From Acheta domesticus (Eukaryota > Arthropoda > Insecta > Orthoptera > Gryllidae): a DNA stretch of 64,000 nt. Each line of letters starts with the position of its first letter. The first letter of the stretch is position 1. The DNA lies in assembly GCA_031308135.1 (NCBI GenBank), contig JAHLJT010003656.1, positions 77,364,698 through 77,428,697 of the forward strand. Direction: 5' to 3'. Positions 1-11,183 of this stretch are shown piece by piece. Made by a program: the position numbers and the translations under genes. The notes beneath the pieces are model-generated. The model made no database searches and was not told where the DNA came from. It saw only the letters and a list, made by a program, of their open reading frames with translations.

Positions 1-150
1 AATCTTGGAATTTTCAAAAATTACAAAAGTTCACCACTTTTTCCTACATCTACAATATTCAAGATAGACATTTTCCGCTGGATGATATGTAGTAATCAAA
101 GATAGATCTTGAAATAAGATCATGTACAATTTTTCGAAAATCGAAATCAT
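1..150. repeat. Old AT-rich interspersed repeat, fragment
   Basis: The stretch has the word order 'aaaattacaaaagttc', 'ttcctac', 'caatattcaag', 'atcatgtacaattttt'. The same order returns at about 31310-31445 and, weaker, at 13590-13680. It is a diverged member of an AT-rich repeat with no recognisable protein. Its borders are uncertain and it may begin before the window. Confidence 0.4.
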
Positions 151-151
151 A

Positions 152-912
152 TTTTTTCGAAATATGAAACTTACTAAACACAGATGTTTATTATCACATG
201 TAATATTCGATATGTAACTTCTCATAATATTAGCAATTAGGGAATTGTGATTCTCGGGAGCAATATTAAAAGTAACTATAATTTATTTCAATTTTTTGGG
301 GAAAAGAGAATTGGTTTATAAAAGGACGGGAAGACAATTCGTGAAAATGTAGGACTAACCTGCAAAAGAGGGGAGTCTCCTTCAAAAAGGTGGACGGTTC
401 TCAACACTGTTTTAAAGTCAGGGTTTAAAGAAGTTAACCATCTCAGGATAGCAATAAATTTGAAAAACCTCTTAGATGTAAATGCTCTACACAGAATGAC
501 GGGTGCGATGTAAGATACTCTCATAACAAATATCACAATTTTTTTTTCTCTGAAGTGAATGAAAAATAACGCTGTGGCTAAGTGTGGGTGTGTGTCTGTG
601 TGCACATCGTGTTACACGTGAGCGCCAGGACCCACAAGATCAAACGTCAAACATTGCATTTCGTGAGCGGTTTCTCGTCAGGTGGCTTCTTGAAAGTGAC
701 ATCTTCCACATTTGTCTTTGACCTTCGGGAAAGTACCCACCGAGCACATCCGCTCGCTCTGCTCAATCGTGGGTAGCACGGGTAGGTCGGGGCCGGATGT
801 CGCTGCAGTGAGGAGGAAGTTTACCGCCAACTCACGAGATGAAATTTTCTTTGCACAGAATATTTTTAAATTAAACTATTTGATGACTGCCCTTTTTTCA
901 ATGTGATTTTTA
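152..912. other. No gene seen
   Basis: Mixed-composition sequence with only short chance reading frames on both strands. A somewhat GC-richer patch lies at 700-830. I see no splice-site pair, RNA gene or repeat matching the rest of the window. Confidence 0.4.
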
Positions 913-1065
913 ATTTCTTCGAAGGTCCATTAACATTTTAGGCAGACACACAATACAACATTGGTAACATTCGAAACGTTGGTTAAATAATGTTGTAAAT
1001 TGTTGTTTAAATGATGTTGGTTTATTGTGTGTCTGCCTAGAACATTAATGAACCTTCGAAGAAAT
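913..1065. mobile_element. Fold-back (MITE-like) element
   Basis: The left arm (913-961) starts 'atttcttcgaaggtccatta'. It is repeated in inverted orientation at 1014-1065, ending 'aaccttcgaagaaat', with few mismatches over about 50 bp; both arms share 'ggcagacacacaata'. The ~50-bp loop contains lesser repeats of 'ttgttgtaaattgttg' type. There is no coding capacity. An A-rich run follows at once. No clear target duplication is visible. Confidence 0.7.
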
Positions 1066-1097
1066 AAAAAAAAAAAAAAAATCACGTGATAAAACAC

Positions 1098-1167
1098 ATA
1101 CACTACACTTACGGGACTAATGTCCTTAGCAGTTGGCGCGCCCGAAATCACTAATCAATTAATAAAA
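1098..1167 (+). mobile_element. SINE-A, 3' tail fragment
   Basis: Only the 3' end of the SINE-A family is present: 'acacttacgggactaatg', 'ccttagcagttg', 'gcgcgcccgaaatcacta' and an 'aatcaattaat' tail. The body is missing, so this is a truncated copy or a remnant left by later rearrangement. Confidence 0.7.
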
Positions 1168-2754
1168 ATCCATGATACACAATTTTTCAGGAAGGGAAAG
1201 TATTCACATTGAGTCGTATAGTTCAAGATGCGATTCATCTGTTTTCCAATACCGTTTATTGTAAGAGAAACACAGTTTTTGAACATAGTATTTGGCAGCA
1301 TGACGGAGAAGCGTCTTAAGAATATATTGATATGTAAATCTAGAAAACCAAAGGATTTGGAAGAACGTTACATTGGAAATAATGTCTTTAATTTGGCCTC
1401 TTGGAATTTTCGCGTACGCAGGTGCAGTGACCAGAACGGCACAGTATCAGAATGGCACATGTGCCAACAGGCACGCCTCTCACGATAACTGGTTTCGAAA
1501 ATAGGAATATTTTTGCCTAAGACTTTTCAATTAGGCAAGTAAGCGTCAAAGTTAATCGTATATTTGCTTCATTCGTATTTTAAAAATACGCAAAAAACTG
1601 AATAATTGTATCGATTAATGTGGTAAGATTTTATCAACCTATTTTTGGAGATATCGTTGGATTTGTGAAAAGATTTAACTTTTATTTATTGCCATAGCAT
1701 TCTTGGAGTTCCAGTTAACCAAGGGTCTGTGCTAAACCAGGTAGTACTTACCCAAGGTCTGTGCTAACTCATACGAAGAAAAAATAATTCGAGAGTTGGG
1801 GCATAAGTCATTGCAACTTTTTTCTAGAATAGGAGCACCGGTGGGAAACGTGAAATATACATGTGCGGTGCACAAGGTGTGAACTAAGTGCAGGTATATT
1901 AATTAACGACACACCAAATTGTGTTTCTCATATTTATTAAAGCATTTGAAATGACTTTATTGGTGTGATGATCAAAGTATTTTACAATATACGAGTTCAC
2001 AATACTCCAAAAGCATTACTTACCAGTTTAGAAGGCCCGAATAGGCAGATGCTTGATTACCGCACGTGCCACACCGGCCCGCAAGCAAAAGTCCTGCTTA
2101 CTCTAACTCTGAGCGTGTGCAAGTGATGCGCAAAATGTATACTCATGCTCTTGCGGAGGAAATGCACCTGACCTCACGTGCAAGAACGTGATTTCAATGG
2201 CTTTGACCTTCAGTGTCTGAAGCAAGCACAGAGAATGACGAGATCAACGCGAATGAGAAACGATGAAACTCAGTATTTTACAATGGAATCTTCAAGTGTG
2301 GTGGTGGTGGTGGGGAGAAAATTCAGTTTTCTGTGTCAACAAAAACACAAAATAATTAGGAACAGCATCGTATTTAGTATCTCTGGGCCCTGATGATGAC
2401 CTCATCGTTATGAACGTGCACTGAGAAAACATGTGTTGTACTGCAGGCAGTTCATTTTCACACTTTTATCACCACAATTGTAAATTTTTCGCTGGTTTGC
2501 CACATATAGGCATCACTTAAAAATTATATTGTTTTGATGCAGTTACGACCACAAGAGACTTGCAATGTGCCTTTGAACGGGTGGCAGAACAAGTTATTTT
2601 AAATCATTGTAATTTATATAATATACACGCCATGAATCTGACGAAACAGCTCAAAAAATCATTATACTTTGCAAGGTTTTCGGACCCCCTGTGGTCCTAT
2701 GTGCCACTCTCATTGGTAGACTGGTACGTAGATTGGTAGATTGGTAGACTAACA
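1168..2754. other. No gene seen
   Basis: Unique-looking sequence. The longest frame (1228-1488, plus, 86 residues) has no recognisable motif and no supporting splice or polyadenylation context. A short GT-rich run lies at 2300-2320. Near-identical words 'ccaagggtctgtgctaa' and 'cccaaggtctgtgctaa' occur at about 1719 and 1753. Confidence 0.35.
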
Positions 2755-3020
2755 ACTGGTTGATTAATTAATTGTTTAGTGATTCCGAGCGCGTCAACGC
2801 CCATGTTAACAATTCCCGTAAGTGTAGTACTTGTTTTTCCGCATGAGAGAACAGTGATCCCCTGCTGGGTTGCGAGATCCGACGCCGACCTACGTCGACT
2901 TGCGGTGGTTTTCCTCAACTAGGTATCGCCCACTAGCTGTGCAACGCCCAGCCTGGAAGAGCTCTAAGCTCCCGACTGGTCTCCCGACTGTGTAATAGTT
3001 TGGTGCATGTAAGTCTGTGT
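2755..3020 (-). mobile_element. SINE-A, truncated copy
   Basis: A reverse-oriented SINE-A 3' half. It starts with the family tail 'ttgattaattaattg' and includes 'gcgcgtcaacgcc', 'cgacgccgacctacgtcgac' and 'agctcccgactggtctccc'. It stops where the promoter-bearing head should follow. A plus-strand piece of the same family abuts it at 3021, so the two form a head-truncated inverted pair. Confidence 0.8.
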
Positions 3021-3215
3021 GATGTGCCCCGCTGTTGAGAGATATCTGGTGGGGAAAATCCCCGCAAGCCGACGTAGGGTGGCGCCTAATTTTGCTATCG
3101 AGCAGGGGAAGGTCATCGCCATCTTCTGCAATAAAAATTACTATTCTTACGGAACTAATGTCATTAAGAGTTGACGCACCCGGAATCACTAATTTATCAA
3201 TCAAACCATCAATCA
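3021..3215 (+). mobile_element. SINE-A, 3' half
   Basis: Starts at the family word 'tgccccgctg' and runs through 'gatatctggtgggg', 'ccgacgtagg' and 'ttacggaactaatg' to the tail 'aatcactaatttatcaatc'. It adjoins an inverted copy without spacer. Confidence 0.8.
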
Positions 3216-3410
3216 GTGAAATCATGTACCGGGCTTAATTCTCTATATACCTGTAATACACTTACGGGCTTTTGTGACCATTGTTTGTTACAGAACAGCT
3301 AAAACCTTCATCTTTTCTTAGCGTACATAGAAGGGAAAAAGAAATGAGTACATATAATTCATTTTCTCCTTTTATTGCAAATCCTTTACAGAGTTTACAA
3401 ATCTCCCACC

Positions 3411-3737
3411 ATGCATTTCGCTTCCTTCTTCTTTGTTGTCATCACTGTACATATCTCATCCGTGATGTTTTCAACTTGTTTTAAAAACATCCACTTCGAT
3501 TCATATTCTCAGCCTGACGCATCTTCAAAGGAAGCTGATCGACAGCTGGCAATGATCTCCCGCGACGCAGATACGAGTATCAGCGCTGACGCGGCGTCCT
3601 GGCCGAACACCCAACCGCTCGTGAAGACTACGGCACCACTCAGCGTTACGGGGGTACACATCGCCCTCAGTCGTGTAGGAACTGATTCTTGTCGGCTATG
3701 TTTTTCTAATTCTTTCGTAAAAATGTCGCTCTTGTGA
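3411..3737 (+). CDS. Candidate small secreted protein, unidentified
   Basis: A 108-residue frame starts at an ATG in good animal context (ccaccATGc) and ends with TGA. Residues 1 to about 24 are strongly hydrophobic (MHFASFFFVVITVHISSVMF), as in a signal peptide. The rest is Ser/Thr/Ala-rich with a late 'DSCRLCF' cysteine pair. No dibasic processing pattern and no family is recognised. Against a real gene: the last ~15 bases and the sequence after the stop belong to a ~60-bp direct repeat that returns at 3960-4020, so the frame may sit inside an unrecognised repeat. An AATAAA lies about 180 bp downstream. It could easily be a chance frame. Confidence 0.22.
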   Translation: MHFASFFFVVITVHISSVMFSTCFKNIHFDSYSQPDASSKEADRQLAMISRDADTSISADAASWPNTQPLVKTTAPLSVTGVHIALSRVGTDSCRLCFSNSFVKMSLL

Positions 3738-4020
3738 GCAGTGCAGAAGATTTCTTAAACCTTTCAACGCTAGGATTCACTATAATCTTTTATATAAAAA
3801 AATGTATTTGCAACACGTTGCATTACAATTTTTTTACTGACTTGAATGTATAAAATACAAATCGTAGAAATAAGATATCAGCATTCAATTGTCAGGTAAA
3901 TCATTACTCATAATTTAATAAATGTACTATCACTAGTTTTAATTAGTAAGTGAAACATGACGCTCTTGTGAATAGTGCAGATGATTTCTTAGCCTTTCAA
4001 CACTGTAATTTCTTACTACA
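3722..4020. repeat. Pair of ~60-bp direct repeats
   Basis: The segment 'cgctcttgtgagcagtgcag' plus about 40 following bases near 3725-3785 returns diverged at 3961-4020 ('cgctcttgtgaatagtgcag', then 'atttcttagcctttcaacac'). The copies are about 235 bp apart with AT-rich sequence between. Origin unknown. Confidence 0.6.
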
Positions 4021-4154
4021 GATGCACTTATTTTATCTGAAGAGTTACAGTCAAGAAGCTTTATGCTTGAACATAAAATGAAGAGTTCGTAGAAAATCTG
4101 TATTTCTAACTTTTTAATTTATCCTGCGCAAAAAATTAAACTTTTACCGGTTTA

Positions 4155-4686
4155 GGTGGCTCAGGGCATCAATTGATGTCACTACAGTGCCTCTGACCGG
4201 AAAGTTGCAGAGTTCGATTTCCGACAGTGGCATGGTTTTCGACCCTAAATAAGTCGAATTCTGCCGCTGTCTGGAGGAGAATTCTAGCGGTCGGCTGCTC
4301 TGGTTGGAAGTTCTCCGTGGCTTCTCCGATCAACACCAGGCAAATGCCGGAGCAGTACCCTAACAAACAGGTCATGGACCGCGCGATCTTTCCTTCCCCT
4401 TTCTTGTCCTATCCACATCCCTTACTTACACAGACCCACGTGCACTACACTACAACACGGGTGACCAGTCGCGAGCTTGTAGTTTGTTCCAACTGGGACG
4501 GTGTCTGACTGATGTGGATACTTGGTTGGGGGAAACCCAGCAAACCGACGTGTAGGTCGGCGCCTGATCTCGCCATTTAGCGGGGGAAGATCACCGGTAC
4601 CTCCTGTGATAAAAGCTTGTTCTACTTTTACGTGACTAGTGACCTTGGCTATTGACGCGCCCGGAAACACTAATCAGTAAATCAAA
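4155..4686 (+). mobile_element. SINE-A, near full-length copy
   Basis: Long tRNA-derived SINE. The head has an A-box-like 'tggctcagggc' at 4157 and a degenerate B box ('agttcgatttcc') near 4211. The body follows: 'ctggaggagaattctagcgg', 'tctccgatcaacaccagg', 'atgccggagcagtaccctaa', 'ttgacgcgcccgg'. The tail is 'aatcagtaaatcaaa'. About 530 bp with no protein of its own. This is one of the better templates for a family consensus. Confidence 0.88.
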
Positions 4687-5741
4687 TACAATTTTGTTTC
4701 CAAATAATTAAGTTGAAATTTTGGCAAATGGAGTAGTTCTCTTGGCATATTCAGAGATGCAGTTTCTCTCGCCTCTCTCCGCTCTGCAAGTCTTTCCTTT
4801 CCATTTGCTTTCATTTCCATGCGTTTTTTTGTCCAATGATACTATTCAAACCGGCTTAGATGTTACACCATTCTTCATTTAAATTTCTTGTTTAATGAAT
4901 CTCATACAACTTTCTGTTCTTCAATTACATATTAATTTCTTTTAAGATTACATTCAGTGTAGCTTTGGTGTTCTCAGTACCATTCATTTATATTTGCTTC
5001 AATAAAGAGCTACTTTCGTGATACCATGATTTTACAAAATCATTGTTGTGCTTTTTTTCGATCAATTCTTTTCTCCTCAACATGCTGACTTGTGTCCCCA
5101 AATTTTCACCCTAAAAGTTTTGCCGTATACATACGACACTCCATTTCCCAACGAAGGTTTTTAAAAACGTTTAATAAATTGTCAATAAATGTTTAATAAA
5201 TTGTTCACAACGTCGCCTGCCGTTAGCCATTCGCCCAACAGGACACACGGGCAACTGCATAAATGAAGTCTGTTAGAGAAACTGACTCATTACGTTACTG
5301 AATGATTTAATAAGGAGCACAGGTCTGTTCAAGAGAACAGAAAGCCGTAGAATTACAACCTCGGGAGCCGCAATTTGCATTTTTTTATTCTTCTTCACAC
5401 ACTTAATGGAAGAACAAGGAAAGCATTTGACTGAGGTCATTTCCATCTAAGAGAAACCGCGAAGCGGTTGTCCCACTTGACATTGATGCACGGCCTTCTC
5501 CTTGCATTTGTTTTCCAGCTCTCCTTCCAAACATTCGTTCATCATTATCATTCAAGGCTGCAACAGACATATCGAATGTAAATCTTTGTTCGTTACTCAG
5601 TGCACGAACTTGAAATAATTACGCTAACATAGTTCAGTGACTTCAATAGGTTTAATTTGACTCCATTCATTGTAAAAGCGTCTCATAAATGTAACCGAGA
5701 TCATTTGAAACGTGTTGGATTAGTTAATCACGAGAATCAAG
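4687..5741. other. No gene seen
   Basis: AT-rich unique sequence. No frame, splice pair or known repeat could be supported on either strand. Confidence 0.35.
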
Positions 5742-5815
5742 GGAAGTGCACAAGCTCTCACTGGCCCATAGCGCATGCCACACAAACCAGCATGTTGAAG
5801 TGAGCCACGGGCAAA

Positions 5816-6347
5816 GGTGGCTCAAGGCATCAACTGATGTCACTGCAGGGCCTCTGACCGGGAGGTTCTAGGGTTCGAGGCCTGACGATGACAGGATTTT
5901 TGACATTAGGTAGACAGCTAGATCAAATTCAGCCGCAGTCTGGAGGAGAATTCTAGCGGCCGGCTGCTCTGATCGGTAGTTTTCCGTGGTTTCTCCGATC
6001 AACACCAGGCGAATGCCGGAACAGTACCCTACCAGATGGACTGCGCGCGATCTTTACTTCCCATTCCTTGTCCTATTCTTCCCCCTTTACCTCTTACACT
6101 TACGTGCCCTACACTACCATACACGCCGGGAGACCGGTAGGGAGCTTAGATCTTGTCCCGGCTGGGGCGGTACCCCGCTGGTTGGAGATACGTGGTTGAG
6201 AAAAACCTCTAGCCGACAATAGGTCAGCGCCAGATCTCGCTTTCCAGCGGGGAAAGATCGCAGCCCCCTCCTGACCAAAAAGATACCCGCTCTTACGGGA
6301 CTAATGACCTTAGAAGTTGACGCGCCCGGAATCACTAGTAATCAATG
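5816..6347 (+). mobile_element. SINE-A, full-length copy
   Basis: The head 'ggtggctcaaggcatcaactg' without its first base matches the family. A B-box relic 'gggttcgaggcc' lies near 5871. The body and 3' end 'agttgacgcgcccggaatca' are present, with a short 'ctagtaatcaatg' tail. It forms the left arm of the inverted duplication. Confidence 0.85.
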
Positions 6348-6569
6348 AACCAAGGGGGGTCGCGGTTGGAAACTGCGTCCGTTATCCGCGTGAGCGGTCG
6401 CGAGGACATCCCGCCCCGTGATCTTCCACTTCGTAATCTGCGCGGGCTTCGCGGTCTGCCCCCACCTCCGTCTCCGCCATGGCCCTTGTTGCTACGCGGC
6501 CGCCATGCCGTGCACAGCTTCTGCCCAGTGGCCGGCCGGCGCTTCTGGATCGGGTTCGCTTCAATTGAG
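6348..6569. other. GC-rich spacer of the inverted duplication
   Basis: CpG-rich segment open in several frames on both strands ('gcgggcttcgcggtctgccc', 'ccggccggcgcttctgg'). It has no counterpart elsewhere in the window. The reading frames here show no motif I recognise and are probably a composition effect. Confidence 0.5.
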
Positions 6570-7282
6570 ATTGATCTATTGGTGATTCCGTGTGCATCAA
6601 CGGCTGAGGTCGTTAGTCGCGAAAGTGTAGTGCATGTTTTTTTAATTGCGGGAGGTGGCGGTGATCTTTCCCCGCTGACCGGCGAGATCCGGCGCCGACC
6701 TACGTCGACTTGTTGTGTTTCCCCCAATCAGGCGTCTTCCAGCCGAGGCAACCTCTAAGCTCCCGACGGTCACGGGGTAAAAGTTCTTAAGGCAATTTTT
6801 GACAAAATTGAGTTAAGTACTGAAACTGCAAATTAAGTATATATACTTTATTTTAGTAAAACGACCGAATTCCAATGTTGCCTCCTTAACGAGAAAAAAA
6901 CATTAAGAAATAGTGTTTAGCGTAGGAACAAGCGGTAGCTCGAAAATCTAACCTTTGTTTTCTCCTGATTAACATTTTTGACTTGAGAACTTTTACCCCG
7001 TGACCACAGAAGTGTGGTAGTCTAGTGGATGTAAGTGATGTGTTTAAGCAAGGGTTGTCGATAGGAGGAGGAAGAGGAAGGAAATATGGATAATTCGTGG
7101 ACGTGTTTATACTGTTCCAGCATTCGCCTGGCGTTGATCGGAGAAACCACGAAGAACTACCCATCAGAGCAGCCGGCCGCTAGAATTCTCCTCCAGACAG
7201 CGGCTGAATTTGTTATAGCTGTCTAGCTAATGTCGAAAATCCTGCCATCGCCGGTCCTCGAACCCTAGGGCTTCCCGATCTA
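6570..7282 (-). mobile_element. SINE-A copy interrupted by a small DNA element
   Basis: Reverse-oriented SINE-A: the tail 'ttgatctattggtgattcc' at 6571, the middle 'ccggcgccgacctacgtcg', then a break at 6768-7005. It resumes with 'gtgtggtagtctagtgg' and 'gcattcgcctggcgttgatc' and reaches the head side at 'tcgaaccctagggcttccc'. The last ~45 bp of the head are missing relative to the left arm. Confidence 0.85.
6768..7005. mobile_element. Small DNA transposon (MITE) with 20-bp inverted ends
   Basis: Perfect 20-bp terminal inverted repeats: GGTCACGGGGTAAAAGTTCT at 6768-6787 and its complement at 6986-7005. The ~200 bp between are AT-rich and non-coding. It lies inside a reverse SINE-A copy whose sequence continues on both sides, so it is a later insertion. 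No clean target duplication is seen, so I do not assign a superfamily. Confidence 0.85.
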
Positions 7283-7356
7283 TCTGCCGGTGGCTCACTT
7301 CAACATGGTGGCTTGTGTGGCATGTGCTATGGGCTAGTGGGAGCTCGTGTACTTTC

Positions 7357-8046
7357 TTATGAAGGAGAAAGGCACAAAAAATCAATTGTGTAATTGACTT
7401 TTCAATTCATTTACTGTATTTCATGACCATCTGTAGAGGATCCCTTGGCGTGGTTCACGGGTATTGATCAAATAGTAGTCCATTGCGGTCCATAGGGATG
7501 GGTCATGCCAACTTGTTTGGCTGTTCGCATGGGAATAGTCTGCGCAGTATCGGAATGATTATTATATCTATATAATCTTCTTCTCACAGCAAGGTATGTG
7601 TCGTATGCTTTATAATTCAATATTATACAAATTAAAAAAATAATATTAATAATAATTTTGGTATTGCACTTATATAAATAAAATTTGTGTGTATTTCGAG
7701 AACATTTGAATGTAATTAGTTTGTTATACAATGTGTAGTGTTTGTACATAGTGTAATATGCAAAGAGTATGACAATGTTGTAATTTATTGTATACATCTA
7801 ACCGTGTTGTAAATTTATTCTCTCTGAGAATGGAGTAATAAAAACTCCGAAACTTCGGCTAACTGACAGAAATTTCATTATTTGACCAATATCCATGAAC
7901 TACGCAATGGAATTCATTTACTTCAAATGAAACAAAAAATGTATGCGTCAACTTGCGATGAGATAGGAGAGAAAAAAATCTCTCGATTTGGTTTGCCCGT
8001 TTACACGGGAATCCGGTAGTCCATGTGAGACTACAACGTTCGCGAG
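7357..8046. other. No gene seen
   Basis: AT-rich sequence with a minus-strand frame at 7468-7797 that is Tyr/Asn/Ile-rich and looks like chance. No repeat was recognised. Confidence 0.35.
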
Positions 8047-8283
8047 ATGCTCTGTCCACGTCCGGACGCGTCGATGTTGAAAGAGAAACCTCCAGATAGC
8101 AGTTCGAGAAAGAAAAAGTTCCTCCCAAGAGCTTATAACTCCATTAAAAAACGTTTCTTCATCTGGCTGCAGAAGCTATGCGAGATGTGGACTATTAATA
8201 CAATAAAGGAGGAAGGCGGCAACTCCTTCTCAGAACGATTTAGTACGTTTTCAAGTCGCATAAAGCAAGCGTTTTCTCGATAA
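8047..8283 (+). CDS. Small basic ORF, unidentified
   Basis: A 78-residue frame with N-terminal 'DSSSRKKKFLPRAY' and C-terminal amphipathic segment 'SERFSTFSSRIKQAFSR'. Net charge is strongly positive and there is no signal peptide or known motif. An AATAAA is present near 8406. The frame contains mid-GC codons in an otherwise AT-rich area, which is why I list it. It may be a relic of a mobile element or a chance frame. Confidence 0.2.
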   Translation: MLCPRPDASMLKEKPPDSSSRKKKFLPRAYNSIKKRFFIWLQKLCEMWTINTIKEEGGNSFSERFSTFSSRIKQAFSR

Positions 8284-9109
8284 AAGTAATATTAGAAGAA
8301 GGAAAAAGGTGAGGGACATTCCATTACTCCCTCCCCTAGAAATACACTGCTACGTTACAACCTCTGTGCGTTATCTTTTGTGGTCAACAACCTCTTAATG
8401 GGGAACAATAAATGATTGTTTAAAAATCATAAGAAAATGTTTATTTCTAGTTCACAAGAACACATGAATTTCTTTCTTGATTACAAGATACAGATTCTTC
8501 AATCGTAAATCCACTTCACATGAATCTGATTAACAAATATATCATAAATACACTTCTTATATATATATCTGATAACAAATTATCATCTGATCTTTACAAG
8601 GCTCTCAATGTACTGACAGTTATTGTAGAGCAGCTGCCCGTGTAGCCCCAAGTCCTCCATAGTTGCTTAATCGTCGCCCAAATTATATTTTTATTTTTGT
8701 CTATAACTTATTAGTAAAAAATAAAATTAGGGGGTTGACAGTTGAATATCATACGATAAGGCTAGATCTGTAACCTGAACAACATTGAATAAGAATCTTC
8801 GACATTGGTGTTGTCTCAAATAATAGAATAAATTATTGACGTGCTGTGAATGTTCTTAACAGCTGAGAGTCATTATAAGTGTCGAGGATGAGGATAGTTG
8901 TGTAATTTTGCGTTGCATGTATGTGAATTTTGAGAAAGATGTCCTGTTAGATTAGGTTGTAGTTAAACAGATATTCGTACGTGTTCTAGCAACGCCGCCC
9001 CATCCACACCCAACTGCCAGCCACTACCTAATTTTATTTGAACTTTGAGTGAGTAGACCTTGGAAAGGTTTTCTGGTTAATCGAAATTGAATTTCGAAAA
9101 TAGTACTGT
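8284..9109. other. No gene seen
   Basis: AT-rich unique sequence with a short TA run near 8562-8570. Nothing else could be supported. Confidence 0.35.
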
Positions 9110-9585
9110 ATGATTAATTGATTTATGTTTCCGGACACGTCAACTGCTGCGGTCATTAGCCGCTTTAGTGAAATTAATGTCTTTTTCGTGGGAGGCGCCA
9201 GTTTTCCTCCACCGCTGAATAGTGAGATCCGTCACCAGCCTACACGTAGGCTTCTGGGGAATTCCCTCCTCCAGATATCTCCTCAAGCCTTACCCGGACA
9301 AACTGTAAACTCAGGACATCTTTACCGACATTTGTGGCAGTGTAGTGCGTGTAGGTTAAGGGCGAGGATAGGACAAGGAAGAGGAAGGAAAGATTGCGCT
9401 CGGTCAGTGGCCCGTTTGTTAGGGTACTGCTCCGCCGCTCACCTGTTATTGATTGGGGAAACCACGGAAAATTTCCGATCTGAGCAGCTGGCCGCGAGAA
9501 TTTTCTTTCGGGCAGCGGCTGACTTCGACCTAGTTAGAGACGAAAATCCTCCACCGTTGAGACTCGTACTGTAGAACCTCCCGGT
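9110..9585 (-). mobile_element. SINE-A, near full-length reverse copy
   Basis: Starts with the tail 'tgattaattgatttatg', continues with 'ccggacacgtcaactgctg', 'agggtactgctccgccgc' and 'gcagctggccgcgagaattt', and ends in the head relic 'acctcccggtcag'. The B-box region is degenerate. The 149-residue plus-strand frame here is an artefact of the repeat. Confidence 0.85.
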
Positions 9586-11180
9586 CAGTTGTAGCAAATA
9601 ATATACTGAATAATTTTTTTTCTAGAAAATATTTTCTGGCTGTTCCTTTTCATGTGATGAATTCAAAAGCGAATACTGTTTTTTTCATTCACGTAAGATT
9701 TTTCTGCGTCAATGGTGTAAATATTTTATAGTGATCGCATGTACATGAATAAAAATTTACCAATGCTGAAAGAACCCTAGTCGTAGCAGCTAGCAATCCG
9801 GGGGCCCCTGCGACAGTTTTATTACCCCGCTATGATTATATTCAGGGCAGAAATGGTTTTCGTTGAGTCAAAGATCTTTCCGTTGTTCCCACAACTAAAG
9901 CACGCAATGTTCTGACATTTTATTCTTGGAAGATCTCGTAAGGTATTAGTATATTCAGTGATAAAACTTCAAATGCCTTTCTGAACGAGTCGAGAAGCCT
10001 CGTGCGTTGTTAGGAAGAAAAAAGACTATCTTAATTTTATTGTGAAACCTGAGGATTTTTTTTCGAATCGTTATGTCTGTTTAAGTGTAAAAATCGTACG
10101 TTTGTACTCGCAAACTTTTCCTCAGCCAGAAGTAGTTTTCTTTATAGATAAACTGCGTACCACCTTTACGGCCATCTGACGGTGAGAATTACCTAGCCTG
10201 AAGTAGTTTCCGATTGATCATTGACTACCTTTTGTAAATAAAAATAATAAATTATTTCACAATTAAGACTAAAATTTTATTTAAATTCAATTGAAGATAC
10301 ATTAAGTGCATTTCATCACGCTGTATTATTTTTAAAATTTTCCGCTTTACTTACTTCAGGAATCAACTATCGCGTTGAGGGCGTGACATTCGCTTCAGAC
10401 TACTGCAGGATATTTCTAGTGGGCAGCCAGCAATGGACTGAGAATTTTTGCGATTCGTCGATAAACGAACGACAACGAACGTTAATTTTGAAAAAAATTA
10501 TGAAATGTTATTTTTATGATGTATAACAAATGTTTTGAAGTTGAATTGTCTATTAAAGTCTAATAATTCAACGACACGTGCATTATTATACGCTATGCGC
10601 TATGCCCGTAAACCCGGTCTCTGTAAACTATCTGTGTAAAATAAATTGTTCGTCTGCCATTTGATGCATCAAAAGATTAACGAAGAGAACAGCTGCCGAG
10701 CGTTGGCTCTTCTGTGCAGTCCTTCAACATCTAGCTGCTACTTCAATACATAATTTTCTCTGATAAGGCATTACACGTGTTTCAGAGCTTCAAAAAAAGG
10801 CTCTATGAATTCGAGCATTATTTATTTTATTTTATTTTTAAAGGTGATAAAAGTTCGACTTAATCTTTTTGCGCTCAAATAGACAGTTATACTGGTCACA
10901 CCTCTCTCCCAGTTAGCTCTGAATATTTTCCGGATATTTGTGTTCGCTCTAATAGAACGCCGCAGTGGTCACTCACTTTTCTACACAGGCTTTGCTATGA
11001 TTTTCACCGTCAAGCACCACCAGCTCAGAAATAACAAAGATTAGAAAAATGACTATACAAGCAAAAACTCATTTAAAATTATCAAACTTGTCTCAATAGG
11101 GAAGGGAGATCGATTTATATCGCATTTTACGTATACAAGACATGGTTTTTAAACATGCATTTTCTTGTCTTTAACTATTT
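9586..11180. other. No gene seen
   Basis: Long AT-rich stretch without supportable frames. Slightly GC-richer words near 9790-9830 and 10375-10440 do not match other repeats in the window. Confidence 0.35.
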
Positions 11181-11183
11181 CAG

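Larger units (their letters stand above)
5742..7356. repeat. Large inverted duplication around two SINE-A copies
   Basis: The left arm (5742-6347) and right arm (about 6570-7356) are inverted copies. Besides the SINE, they share about 70 bp of upstream flank: 'cccatagcgcatgccacaca' and 'catgttgaagtgagccac' on the left match the complement of 'gtggctcacttcaacatg' and 'tgtgtggcatgtgctatggg' on the right. Other SINE-A copies lack this flank, so this is probably a duplication and not two independent insertions. The spacer (6348-6569) is GC-rich and unrelated to the arms. Confidence 0.7.

Noticed and set aside
6335..6758. Overlapping Arg/Gly-rich and Pro-rich frames (130-137 residues)
   Set aside because: They span the end of one SINE, a GC-rich spacer and the start of an inverted SINE; GC-rich composition alone explains the lack of stops.
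9125..9574. 149-residue plus-strand frame
   Set aside because: It lies entirely inside a reverse SINE-A copy and is not conserved as a frame in other copies.
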